This document shows, piece by piece, positions 1-9,903 of a stretch of DNA of 24,236 nucleotides. This DNA comes from Stentor coeruleus (lineage: Eukaryota > Ciliophora > Heterotrichea > Heterotrichida > Stentoridae): NCBI GenBank assembly GCA_001970955.1, contig MPUH01001098.1, forward strand, positions 1-24,236, written 5' to 3'. The notes beneath the pieces are model-generated. The model searched no databases. It saw only the letters and a program-made list of their open reading frames with translations, and was not told where the DNA came from. Position numbers and translations under genes: made by a program. Position 1 is the stretch's first letter. Each line of letters starts with the position of its first letter.

Positions 1-734
1 ATTCTATATATTTTATGATAAAGGGAATTTTATGTTCTTGAAAATTATATTAAAATCTAAGTTCATGCTGAGAATTTCTCTGAGCAAATGATTTATTAAG
101 ATACTTATTCATTTGATATAATAACTAAATTAACTGCGCATTTTGATTCTAGTTGATATCTTTATCCTATACTTATTCTTTTATATTTACTATTTAAAAC
201 TTCTATAGAAAGCATAGATTATTTAAATTCAGTGATTAGCTAATTTTTTAAGAGAAAAAAATATTTCAAGTAAAATGCCTAAATATTTTTTTATATTTAA
301 TTGGTATAAATGGTCCACTAACTATTCAGTTAGCATTGAATATACTCTTGCTTACGAAATTGCCTTTAAAATTTTAAGTTAGTTACAGACAATCATAATT
401 GTGATTTTTAATACAATAATACAACTTTTTTACGATTTAAATTTATTCAAGTATTTCATTATATTTGCAAAGAATTAATGGATTATCAGTTCCTGATTAA
501 AAAAAATATTTTTGAACGATTATTCCCAAAAATAAAAAATTACTAGACCACTTCAAAACTTAATAAATTAAAAATATTCTTTTATATTGGCTGACAACCT
601 TATAATTCCCACAATTTTAGACTCGTTCCAATTCCAACCTTATGCACAGCATACAATTTTATATAAAAATAGATTAAAGATAAAATATGTATATAAACAA
701 TTTTATAAAAATGATTTTCTAAATAAGAGCTAAA
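1..734. other. AT-rich flank, no gene seen
   Basis: This stretch lies downstream of the large GTPase gene that ends at 735. It is strongly AT-rich with stops in all frames. I see no open frame of useful length, no RNA gene and no clear repeat. Confidence 0.5.
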
Positions 735-3700
735 CTAATTAAGATTTTCTTGAGAATTTATTAAACTCAGATGCCTTTTCAATTCTTGATCCATCTTAGT
801 ATTTAGTTCATTGAAATTCATATCATAGCAATGATAAAATTTGTCAATTTCATTTAGCACATTTTTTTTTGAGTCTACTCCAAAATCAACTAAATTTTGG
901 CACAATTCACGAAGTTTACTCAAATTATGTATTTTATCCTTAATAACAAGGGCAAAATGAGCGCTTTTATTCATGATTTTATTTTTATTTTCCATGATTT
1001 TTTTTATTTCTTCATTGCATTTTGATATACAATCTTCACAATCTTTAATGTATTTAGTTAAATCTTTTTCTCTTTGTTTTTCAGCTTCAATTAAACATTC
1101 ATATCTTCCAATTTCCATTTCTAAGGTTGAGCTAGAGTCTTTGAATACCAACTTTTCTTGCTCCTCAAGTTTAATAGTCAAATCTTCTAAATTTGTTTCA
1201 TTTTTTTCTAAATTTGAATTAAGATTCTCAATTTCAGTTTCTAGTCTATCTATTTCTTTTTCATTAAAATTAATTTCATTTTCTAAATTAATGATTTCTG
1301 ACTTGTGCATATCAGAGTTTTTCTTTATCTCATTTATTTCAAACCAAGGAATATCCCTGTTTGATTTCCATGTTGTAGAAATAGTCCAAACTTCTTTTTG
1401 AAGAATGTGAGGATCAAATTCTATATGATAATTGACTCCTATGATAGCAGCAGTTTTTGAGAAATTATTTTTATTATTTGAATATTTGAAATCTCCTTCT
1501 AATTCATTTGAATTACAATAATCTTTGTTTTGCGTAATAAATATCCGATAATTTTTATCAAATGTAGTATAGTGGTGCATTTTTCCTGTAAAGTCTCCTG
1601 CAAACCCTTTATAATAATCAGACGAACACATCATTTTTACAATCCCTAATCTTTCACTACTTTTATTATCAATCACTAATTCTTCTTTTGGTTTTTTTTT
1701 TAAAAATTTTAATTTTTTTATTTCAGACCATCCACTACTAAGCATTTCCTTATGATCATGTTTTTTTTTCAGTTTTGTTTTACTTTGATTCTTTTTTTCT
1801 TTTTTTCTTTGTTTTTCATTTTTGATCTCACTAATTTTATTTTTTTTACTTTCTATTTTATTTTTTAAGGACTCTATTTCTTCACGAGATTTTTCTTTCA
1901 TTTGAAAATCTTTTTCATCTAAAAGTTTTACCAAATCTTCATAAATCATTTCTTTGTTATCAACCATTTCTTTGTATTTCTTTAAATCATCAATTTCTTT
2001 TAGATATTCATCTCTATTCATTATTGATTTTTTTATACTATCCTCAGTTTCTTTTATTTCGTTTTCTTTTTCATTTATCTCTTTTTTTACTTTTTTATCT
2101 TGGTTTTCACATTCACTAATTTGATTAGGCAATGCTATTAAAAATTGAGGGATTATAACTTCAGTCCAAGTGTGAGTTGAAATCTCGAGATTATCACTAA
2201 AATCATTTATCATGTCGCCTGTAAATAAATTGTTATTGAACATTCTTTTTTCAATAGGAGAACTATTTTCTAGTAGTTTCAAAATTTGATTTCGTTCCCT
2301 TACATCCATTATATTCACAAAAATGATGTGATCAATTTCGTAGAGATAAGCAATTTTCTTCCATTTCGTTATTTTATTTTCAATTTCGGTTTGAGTTTGA
2401 GTTTTAATATCAATCTCATCTTGATTTTTTCCAAAATTTTTTTCAAAAGTTTCATTCGCTTCTTTTATATGCTGGTTTATGCGTTCTTTAAAATATTTCT
2501 TAGCATTTGGGATATTATCTACTTTAGTTATGATTATAAAGATTGATTCAAGAATATTTGGATTATCCATAAATGCTGGAATAAGATCTGATAAATCTTC
2601 AAATGCTAATAAAGCAGAATTTCCTCTTTCTATTAAAAATGTGTTATATTGGATTGTTAGTATAATAGCTTTAATTGAATCTGCTTGTTTTATTGCTTTA
2701 TCAATACTAAAATTTGTGCATAACCTATATTCTGATCCTCTTGTATCACGAAATCCAGGACAATCACAAAGCATGATTCCTTTTTTTCCACTTTGAAAAA
2801 TCATATCATATCCTTGAGCATATAGAGTTTCAGAAGTCCCTATTGATTGTCCTATCTTTGGATATTGCAAAAGAGGATCTTTAATTTTTTTCATATTTAA
2901 TTCAACTATTTTTTCACCCAAATGTGAATCACATCTATTAAGTGGAGCTTTAAGTAAATAACAAGAAGTGGTGCTTTTACCTGATCCTGTTGAACCTATA
3001 ATAATAATCAATTCTTTATCTTTCATTTTGTCAAGGTAACTTTTAGAGTCTATTAATAGATCAATAGTTTTTTGGACCATGATGCTTTCTCGTTTATCTA
3101 TTAACTCTTCGTAATTTGCATCTTTTACTGCCTTTAAAAGAATTGATTTAGGATCTTGAAAAATATTAAGTTCATTTGAATATAATGATCCTATTTCTTT
3201 AGAATCATTTTCTATATTTAATGATGGATATAATTCATTAACTTTTTCGAAAACATCATCTGGAAGAGATTCTAAGTTGTTTTTAAATAGCAAAGAAATT
3301 AAATAATTTTTAATTTTTTCTTCCCTTTTCAACAAAGTTCTAAGTTTTAAAAATTTTTCTTGAATTATTTTCAATTGCTCAAATTTTCTTAGATTAGGAT
3401 CCTCTAATTTCTCTATCTTTAAATATTCATCAATTTTTTTAGCTGAAATTACTTTTTCTAATATTTTAGTGAATACAACCTTATTTTCATTGTCAAATAC
3501 TTCAACATTTTGATATTTTTTAATTTCTTCGTTTCTTCCATTTATTGAAAATTTAAGACTAATACTCTGCACTGATTTTTTATTTTCAGGTTTAGAGATT
3601 TCTATTAAATAAGTGCGATTTTGATTCTCAAGGATGTAAGTGTATGAATCATATAAACCAAGCATTGACAATAATTTATTGTAATTAAGTTTTACTTGGT

Positions 3701-4934
3701 ATTCTCCTTCACAAATGCGTGAGCCTTTAGATATAGATATTAAACCTATTGAAGGCAATTCATTAGTTTTTTTAATCAAATACTTTGCTAGTCCTGTCTC
3801 TTGTAAATGTTGTAGTTTGACATTATAATTAGTTTGAACTTTAGAGATAATTATTTTTGTATTTTTTGAAAAATTAACTTCAATAAATTTAGTTTTTGTG
3901 AATGTTTCAATATAACTTTGAAGGACTATTTTATAAGTGTCCATATCTTGATATATTAGTAACTTGCCTTTGAAATAATTTTCATCTTTGCCTTCTTCAA
4001 CTAAAGACATAAATCCTTCATTTTCTTTTGGCTTACTATCATTAATTTGTGATATAATTGTTTCAATATTCCATTCTTCTAAATTTTCATCATTAAGTTC
4101 AGGACATTTCAATTTAATTTTATCTTCATTTTGAATAAATTCTTCTAATATGGTGTCTTCTCCAATATATTCTCTTAAAAGTTCTTCTATATAATCACTT
4201 TTAGTTTCTTTTATAAAATAGTCTATGATTTTTTTTGACTTATCAATTGCAAGTCTTTTAAAGCAGTTCAGCTCTAAAATAAGATCTAATGAATTCCAAG
4301 TTTTAAAAATTGGTGCTGAATTCAATAATTCATTTTTTATTTCTTTTTTGATAGCTAATATTCTATCATCAGGGAATTTTTGTAATGAAGGAATTAGCTT
4401 TTTAATGCATTCTATAAAATCTTCTGGCAAATTTATAAATTCCTCAAGATTAATTTCATCACAATTAGCAAAAGTCTCTAGAAAATGTATTATATCTGCA
4501 TGAACAAAAGGATTTTTGTTTTCAGAGACTTTTGATAAAACTTCTATAAAGCTTTCGATTTCATTAATTTCATCTGACCCTCCATTTAGTCCTTTTATTT
4601 TTCCGATATAAAGAACTTTATTGACTTTATCAAATTCGACTCCTAAATTTTTTCCAATGATGCTTCCTGATTTACTAACTTTGGGGTCACCAACAAGAAT
4701 TACTTTAATTTCTGATGCTTGAACTTGGTTTTCAATTAGTAATTCAGCCTTTAAACTATTCTCAATAATATGCAAATTGATTGTCTGTCCTGATGATGTT
4801 TTAGCAATCTTATCATTGAATGACAATGCAAGTATTGCATTCTTAGATAAAATATGGCTTTTAAGAGCTTCTTCTACGCTTTTTAAGGCTTCAACACTTC
4901 GATTGATTTTGCTTTCAATTTGCAAAGCACTCAT
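735..4934 (-). CDS. Large coiled-coil P-loop GTPase
   Basis: This is a 1399-residue protein in one uninterrupted frame, starting at the ATG at 4932-4934 and ending in TAG. A P-loop lies near residues 647-655 (GSTGSGKST), followed by a switch-type DCPGF at 724-728 and TKVD at 803-806. These fit the G1, G3 and G4 motifs of TRAFAC-type GTPases, closest in style to AIG1/GIMAP or septin-like proteins. About 640 residues of unrecognised sequence precede the GTPase domain. Two long Lys/Glu-rich coiled coils follow (about 940-1060 and 1205-1345), separated by an aromatic-rich, possibly folded region (about 1085-1200). There is no signal peptide or membrane segment, so it is probably cytosolic. All Trp codons are TGG and all Gln codons are CAA/CAG. 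The GTPase call is firm; the family and cellular role are not known. Confidence 0.85.
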   Translation of the reverse strand: MSALQIESKINRSVEALKSVEEALKSHILSKNAILALSFNDKIAKTSSGQTINLHIIENSLKAELLIENQVQASEIKVILVGDPKVSKSGSIIGKNLGVEFDKVNKVLYIGKIKGLNGGSDEINEIESFIEVLSKVSENKNPFVHADIIHFLETFANCDEINLEEFINLPEDFIECIKKLIPSLQKFPDDRILAIKKEIKNELLNSAPIFKTWNSLDLILELNCFKRLAIDKSKKIIDYFIKETKSDYIEELLREYIGEDTILEEFIQNEDKIKLKCPELNDENLEEWNIETIISQINDSKPKENEGFMSLVEEGKDENYFKGKLLIYQDMDTYKIVLQSYIETFTKTKFIEVNFSKNTKIIISKVQTNYNVKLQHLQETGLAKYLIKKTNELPSIGLISISKGSRICEGEYQVKLNYNKLLSMLGLYDSYTYILENQNRTYLIEISKPENKKSVQSISLKFSINGRNEEIKKYQNVEVFDNENKVVFTKILEKVISAKKIDEYLKIEKLEDPNLRKFEQLKIIQEKFLKLRTLLKREEKIKNYLISLLFKNNLESLPDDVFEKVNELYPSLNIENDSKEIGSLYSNELNIFQDPKSILLKAVKDANYEELIDKRESIMVQKTIDLLIDSKSYLDKMKDKELIIIIGSTGSGKSTTSCYLLKAPLNRCDSHLGEKIVELNMKKIKDPLLQYPKIGQSIGTSETLYAQGYDMIFQSGKKGIMLCDCPGFRDTRGSEYRLCTNFSIDKAIKQADSIKAIILTIQYNTFLIERGNSALLAFEDLSDLIPAFMDNPNILESIFIIITKVDNIPNAKKYFKERINQHIKEANETFEKNFGKNQDEIDIKTQTQTEIENKITKWKKIAYLYEIDHIIFVNIMDVRERNQILKLLENSSPIEKRMFNNNLFTGDMINDFSDNLEISTHTWTEVIIPQFLIALPNQISECENQDKKVKKEINEKENEIKETEDSIKKSIMNRDEYLKEIDDLKKYKEMVDNKEMIYEDLVKLLDEKDFQMKEKSREEIESLKNKIESKKNKISEIKNEKQRKKEKKNQSKTKLKKKHDHKEMLSSGWSEIKKLKFLKKKPKEELVIDNKSSERLGIVKMMCSSDYYKGFAGDFTGKMHHYTTFDKNYRIFITQNKDYCNSNELEGDFKYSNNKNNFSKTAAIIGVNYHIEFDPHILQKEVWTISTTWKSNRDIPWFEINEIKKNSDMHKSEIINLENEINFNEKEIDRLETEIENLNSNLEKNETNLEDLTIKLEEQEKLVFKDSSSTLEMEIGRYECLIEAEKQREKDLTKYIKDCEDCISKCNEEIKKIMENKNKIMNKSAHFALVIKDKIHNLSKLRELCQNLVDFGVDSKKNVLNEIDKFYHCYDMNFNELNTKMDQELKRHLSLINSQENLN

Positions 4935-6630
4935 TTTTTTATTATAATGAATATAGACATTTTTCTATTATAGTTATACATCAACATTTTTTTTCTTCAA
5001 TAAAATGTAGACACACTGTTAACGTCTATTTTTTTTGTTTAAATGATCTCAAAGTATATTTCACAAAATATAAAGCGAAAAGAACATAATTGATCATATT
5101 TTGAGTTATCTATAGAGTGTTTAACTTTTCATAAATATTTGATTAAATTTAGATTTTATTACTACAAAAGATTAATATAAGAACTTAAGATATTTAAAAT
5201 TAGCTAAATTAGAAGGGAAAGCTCGAATGCACTTCAGTTCTAAAGAAAGTAGCTATAAATTTCAAGGTGTAAATGTGTTTAAACTAGCAGAGACTTTTTT
5301 TTTCATTGTAAACTTATGATTAAAATATTTTTCTTCAAATATAATTTTTTATTTCTTTTGCTATCTTGCAGCTTCTAGAATCGCAAGCTCAAGTCTTTTG
5401 ATATTTAATTTGGTAAATAATCACGAATTAAGTGCTATGCCAATTTAACGAGAATTAAGAGTATATGGCAAATCCTTTTATCAAATAGATATTGAAATCT
5501 ATAAGAAAATTCATGAACAGCCCAGTATTCATCCATGATTAGGCTATTAGTGTATTTAAAGAAAGATTTTATAGATTAAGCCTTTTTAAGCATCGAAAAT
5601 TTTTGATTTCCCAATAGGTAACAACAATTTTGTATTATCTATTTCAATTAGTTAGCATGAAAAAGGCTTACATCCATAATAGGTGTCTGAGGTAAGGAAT
5701 TTTATAGTTCCTGATCTATCACTGTTTTCTTAAACAATAATAAATTAATTATTGGATTAGCATTTGAAATCTTGAATGAATTTTCCAATCTATTTATGAT
5801 TAATTACTAAGAAAAATGCTAAAAATTTTTTGAAAGAAGCTTATCAGTTGATATAAAGAAAAGAATTATCTGAAGAAAAACTTTATTTATTAGAAAGGTA
5901 TTGAGTTCACTTTTTANTTATCTGAAGAAAAACTTTATTTATTAGAAAGGTATTGAGTTCACTTTTTACTTTAAATTTATTACTATTGTTTAATTTTTGT
6001 CCCCAATCAGCTGAGTTTTCGTCAATTTTTAATGCCGCTATTAGTTTTATTTTATTATAGGAGTCCTCAATGCCAATTTGCCATCCTATTATAAAATTAA
6101 CTGAGCGAAATAATAAGAGCCGATTTTCTGGTATCCTGAGAAAGAATGCCAAAAGCTTATGATGCTTTTAATTAGATATTTTTAGAAAATTGCAGAGTTG
6201 AAAGCAGGACATGGATAATAATTGCATATCTTTGGGTGGTAAAATCCCAATTTTTATGTGTGATAAATTCATTTATCCAATATGTATTTTATTTAAACAT
6301 CAAAAATATAGTAAAATTGCAATTGATACTTCTATAAAAAGATCATTCTATATCTGAAATGCCTTTATTACCTTTGAAGCATATGTAAGAAAATCCTTAG
6401 AAATTAAAGATAAGTTCAAATATAATCAAAACAACAAAACAAAAACGCAAAAATAATATTTCGAAACTGAAAAATTATAAAATACCATCATAATAAAGCC
6501 TAGACAACAACAAAAATTGTTTATTTTAGATAAAAAATTGTAAATTATCCCTATATAATATATAAATAATATTTAAAGTAAAACTAATTAAGTGCAGGAA
6601 GGATTATTATGGGTTATAAAAAACTTTTAA
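4935..6630. other. 1.7-kb AT-rich intergenic region
   Basis: No convincing gene. A minus-strand open stretch of about 110 codons (roughly 5819-6164 once the assembly duplication is collapsed) has no ATG and no recognisable domain. A plus-strand frame from the ATG at 5227 looks protein-like only if all three stop codons are ignored, and its stop frequency is what chance predicts at this base composition. The region contains the unmerged overlap around N at 5917. Confidence 0.4.
5866..5968. repeat. Exact 51-bp duplication flanking one N (assembly overlap)
   Basis: Bases 5866-5916 and 5918-5968 are identical and are separated only by N at 5917. This is the pattern expected when two contigs that share an end are joined without merging the overlap. 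It is not likely to be a biological tandem repeat, because the same pattern recurs at 15223, 19002 and 23464. Confidence 0.85.
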
Positions 6631-7446
6631 ATGGGGTGCTGCAGTAATAAACAAGAAATAATCTCACCTATGAATAAAACCAAAGACCCTAGTCAAGAGG
6701 AGCTTAAGGAAACACTTTTAAGCTACGTCAACATTTTTCTGGAAGACTATGAAAAGCTTATAAAGAAAAAAATTATCCCAAACAGACCAAGGGCAATGCA
6801 TGAGTTCGACAAAATAGTAAAGCATTCGATTAACACAATTTTTCAAAAATATAAAGAAATAACTGCCACTTATTCAAAGAAAGAATATATACAAAGTGAA
6901 ATAAAAAAGTATAGCTTGTATTTGATCAGCAAATGCAAGTCTAGAGAAGGATATTATAGATTTATAAACAATCTCTATTCATTTGAGTATGCTAATCATT
7001 TAAAAAAGCATTTAATTCAGGAATTAAACAATAGCAATATTACTAGTGAAGCATGCATAAATCAATATAATAAATTGGCTAAAGGAAGCTATGTTATTGA
7101 AGGTTTACAAGACTTATACGATGTATTAGAGCTCCCAGCAGAAAAACGCTTGAATTTTCTTAATGATAAAGCGAGTAAAATTAAGCAAGAACTTGAAGAT
7201 GATCGGAAACAGCTTATTCGTATTTTTGATAATATTGACCTTCCTCTTGTTAGTGAAGAAATTACTTCAACAAATATTTCATATTTCAATGCTTTAGAAT
7301 CATCTTCTGGAGAATATATTGAGTCACAAAATTATGAAATTGACTTCGAAGTACTAGAAAATGCAGAAGAGCCACAAAGTAAACGATCCTCTACTTACTT
7401 AGATCCAAATTACCATAGAGTTAATAATAACTATATTTACAAATAA
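6631..7446 (+). CDS. Unknown protein with N-terminal MGCC lipidation motif
   Basis: A 271-residue protein ending in TAA. It begins MGCCSNKQ: Gly2 with Ser5 and following basic residues fits an N-myristoylation signal, and Cys3/Cys4 are plausible palmitoylation sites, so membrane anchoring on the cytosolic face is inferred. An earlier ATG at 6609 is out of frame and stops after 12 codons. The rest is mainly helical and rich in Lys, Glu and Asn, with no domain I recognise. A Lys/Glu-rich helix (about residues 168-205) may be a short coiled coil, and the C-terminal 60 residues are acidic and Ser/Asn-rich. It converges on the phosphatase gene that ends at 8012. Coding status is well supported; function is unknown. 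Confidence 0.75.
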   Translation: MGCCSNKQEIISPMNKTKDPSQEELKETLLSYVNIFLEDYEKLIKKKIIPNRPRAMHEFDKIVKHSINTIFQKYKEITATYSKKEYIQSEIKKYSLYLISKCKSREGYYRFINNLYSFEYANHLKKHLIQELNNSNITSEACINQYNKLAKGSYVIEGLQDLYDVLELPAEKRLNFLNDKASKIKQELEDDRKQLIRIFDNIDLPLVSEEITSTNISYFNALESSSGEYIESQNYEIDFEVLENAEEPQSKRSSTYLDPNYHRVNNNYIYK

Positions 7447-7539
7447 TTTTATTCTTGGAAAACTATCATATTCCCAAACATGAAAACACAAATTCATAAA
7501 TTTATCCAACTCATTATTAATAATTTGGAGTTATCACTT

Positions 7540-7740
7540 GAAAAAGAAACAGTAAAGACCTCCTGAACCAAATAAAGAGTCACATAACCAGCGACAACGA
7601 GTGGTTTAATATACCGAATCTGCCTAAAGAAAAAGATCGTAGGACAAACAAATCTCGATCGGACAAGGTTTAAACCATGCCACCTTAACTATCACCCACT
7701 TTAAACTTTATCACTTGACTCTTCTCCAGCCCTTGCTAAT
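7540..7740. ncRNA. Candidate structured non-coding RNA
   Basis: This intergenic block is visibly richer in G and C than its flanks and lacks a convincing frame. It holds nested complementary segments. Outer: AAGAGTCA at 7575-7582 with TGACTCTT at 7716-7723. Middle: TGGTTTAA at 7602-7609 with TTAAACCA at 7670-7677. Inner: GATCG at 7635-7639 with CGATC at 7656-7660. AAGGT at 7665-7669 with ACCTT at 7682-7686 is an alternative to the middle stem. The strand cannot be fixed; on the plus strand a T-rich tract follows. I could not match it to U1-U6, SRP, RNase P or tRNA. It may be chance structure. Confidence 0.25.
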
Positions 7741-8011
7741 TTTCTTCTTTTATAGTATATTTTCGTAATGAAGTTTTTTATTTTTCTGCCGATATTATAA
7801 TTTTTTTTTCTCTAAGTGTTTTTTTCAAATTCTTCATCTCATAAACAATTTGCACTAATGAAAAAGTTTTGATTATTTCATTCGCATATTTTTTGAGTTT
7901 TCTTATCCAATTCATAATCTATAAATCTAATTATATTCTGCAAAATAACTTATGTATAAACAAAAATACATTTCAAATGATATTTGCAGCAGATAATTTA
8001 AAACAACCTTA

Positions 8012-8721
8012 TTATTTTCATGTAGAATTAATGCATAAACAAATAATTTCTTCTGAAAACAAATGCCAACAGAGATGTTTGGTTTTGCATAAAGAAATTA
8101 AAGATGTGTTTTCTGGATAGCATTTCTTTACAACTTCTTTCATTGATGCAAGTACAGCTGAAGTGATATCTGATGTTTTGCTTGCTGAGTGATTATTTGT
8201 TATTGCCATTGGGTATTTGCAGTGCTGACAAGAGACTATGAAGAAATCTTCTTCTTGATGAATTTTGTGTGATTCTGATAAAACTCTACAGACTTTACAA
8301 CCTGAAGCCACTTCCCAATCATGAAGTTGCTTTAGGAAACCTTCATTTGGTTTGACTGCTCGAACGCGGTTTATTGTAATAAGTGCTTCAGAGAGACTCA
8401 TTTGTTGTTCTTTTATGAGAAAAGCTGCAACTACTGCAGCACTTCTAGAACGACCTGCAGTGCAATAAACTAAGCACTTTTTGGCTGACTTGATAAAATT
8501 TATGCACTCTTCAAAATAAGATATAATATCCGTATCTTCATGATCTTTAAAGTTCATAATTTTGATAGTAAAACCAATAGCTTTTCTTTGCTGTTGTTTA
8601 CAGCTAGCAAATGAGTAATTTTTTTAGCTATAAGCAAATAAGGATTTGCTAAGGCTATTCGCGATCCTATAAAAAGCCCTGGAATGACTTCTTGGAAAGA
8701 ATCGTACATGCTTAAAAGCAT
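8012..8721 (-). CDS. Dual-specificity protein phosphatase, frameshifted
   Basis: Dephosphorylates phospho-Tyr/Ser/Thr. The N-terminal part is read from the ATG at 8719-8721 or the one at 8707-8709, and contains IPGLFIGS and ITHLLAV as in DSP folds. The catalytic part is in another frame and has the CX5R loop (CTAGRSR, residue 32 of the 179-codon catalytic frame, 8018-8557) plus a likely general-acid Asp in the upstream KDHED. The two parts join only if one base is added near the A-run at 8582-8585 (TTTT on the plus strand), giving about 234 residues. A single-base assembly or sequencing error is likeliest; a decayed gene is possible. The residue before the catalytic Cys is Tyr, not the usual His. 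The C-terminal 90 residues have CxxC pairs (CKVC, CQHC) that suggest zinc binding. The frame meets TGA at 8018-8020, then AAA and TAA at 8012-8014, so the real stop may be the TAA. Confidence 0.75.
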
Positions 8722-9216
8722 TTATAAATAATGAATTTGATATTTAAATTTGAGGAAAAAGATGATAGTCAAAAGAATTTACTTTTTAATGACTGAAATA
8801 TTTAAATGATATATTAATATATTTATATTTATGATAAAAAACTTAGTAAGTGCTAGAAATTTCATATGAAATTAAGAAAATAAGGCATCCTTTAAAGATT
8901 ATCTTTTTGATGTAAGTTTAAAAAAGTATAGCAAATACGAATTGAATATGGATAATGTGTATGATTTTGATAAGTTTCAATTTATAGTATTTTATGATTT
9001 ATTATATATATTGAATAATCTATACTAGAATAACTTGTTTAATAATATAAGCAATGAATTAAGAGGCAATAAATTATATTTATATTAGATTTCTTGCACA
9101 TTCTCGCAACCTGAAATGCAAATTCATATACTTTATTATACAATATTCTAATAAATCTGGAAAAAACTATTTAAATTTCTTTTGATAATAAGAACTTATA
9201 TAATATAAGTGATACT
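8722..9216. other. AT-rich spacer between divergent genes
   Basis: This separates the divergent phosphatase and Notch-repeat/RING genes and should hold both promoters. No motif stands out. The Notch-repeat protein lacks a signal peptide in its present model, so a short upstream exon may be hidden here, but I found no 15-nt GT...AG intron that adds one. Confidence 0.35.
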
Positions 9217-9903
9217 ATGTGCAATAGTCAGTGCTTATGGACTATGGTTAACAACACAATATGTGATTTGGAATGCTATACAAAAGAATGCAAATTTGAT
9301 GGAGATGATTGCAAAGATTATTGTTATCCTGGATGCACCAATGAAATGAGATATAATCTCTTTTGTGATGATCAATGCAATAACGAGGCATGCAAATATG
9401 ATAATTTTATGTGTAGCTGTGCTCCAGGGTGTTATAGTAGTTTCCTATATAATGATATGTGTGATGATGTATGTAATGTGAAATCATGCAATTATGACAA
9501 TAATCAATGCAAAGAAGAAAGCTCTACATATATCAACATGCTTACAATAATCGGATTTGTTGTGATTGCAGTAAGCTTTTGTCTTATCTTTTTTGTAATG
9601 ATCTGGTATTACAAGCGTCGACGTAATGAAAATTTTTATCGCATCGCAAGTGTAGAAGAAAGTGGAAGGTCAAATCTTATTGAAATTAACGAAAGGATTC
9701 CTGAGATTGTGTGCCCAATCAATCTCCTTAATGAAACTTGTGTAATATGCTTAGAAGAGTAATATAAAGATAGGTTTAAAGAGGACAGAAAGATAAGAAA
9801 ACTTAAATGCGAACATTATTTTCACTCTGAATGTATTGTTCAATGGTTGCTTGATGGGCGTAGTTCTAATTGCCCTCTATGCAATACCTCACCTTTTAAA
9901 TAA
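9217..9903 (+). CDS. Lin-12/Notch-repeat transmembrane RING-H2 E3 ligase
   Basis: The spliced product is about 223 residues: exon 1 9217-9758, intron 9759-9773, exon 2 9774-9903. Three Lin-12/Notch repeats (residues about 2-32, 36-66, 68-98), each with six Cys and the CD..C pattern, precede one membrane helix (about 107-132) and a basic stop-transfer KRRR. The cytosolic end carries a RING-H2 finger: Cys175, Cys178, Cys193, His195, His198, Cys201, Cys214, Cys217. The repeats would face the lumen or outside and the RING would recruit an E2 in the cytosol. Splicing restores the classic CLEEF following the first Cys pair. There is no signal peptide from the ATG at 9217, so the true start may lie upstream. 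RING and LNR calls are firm; the substrate is unknown. Confidence 0.85.
9759..9773 (+). other. 15-nt spliceosomal intron
   Basis: GTAATATAAAGATAG. It carries an in-frame TAA. Its removal fuses the first half of the RING-H2 finger (CVICLEE) to FKEDRKIRKLKC, matching the family consensus exactly. Confidence 0.88.

Noticed and set aside
5227-5965. Plus-strand frame that reads as protein if all three stop codons are translated
   Set aside because: It has about 17 stops in 230 codons, which is what chance gives at this base composition. With no stops counted any frame is open.
5819-6164. Minus-strand open stretch of about 110 codons after collapsing the duplicated 51 bases
   Set aside because: No ATG, no recognised domain and no splice site to add a start.
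7869-8120. Plus-strand 83-codon frame with a hydrophobic start
   Set aside because: It overlaps the 3' part of the phosphatase on the other strand and has no domain.
9217-9762. TAA after CLEE in the RING gene as evidence for TAA=Gln
   Set aside because: The TAA lies inside a 15-nt GT...AG intron; splicing gives the exact RING consensus, so no recoding is needed.
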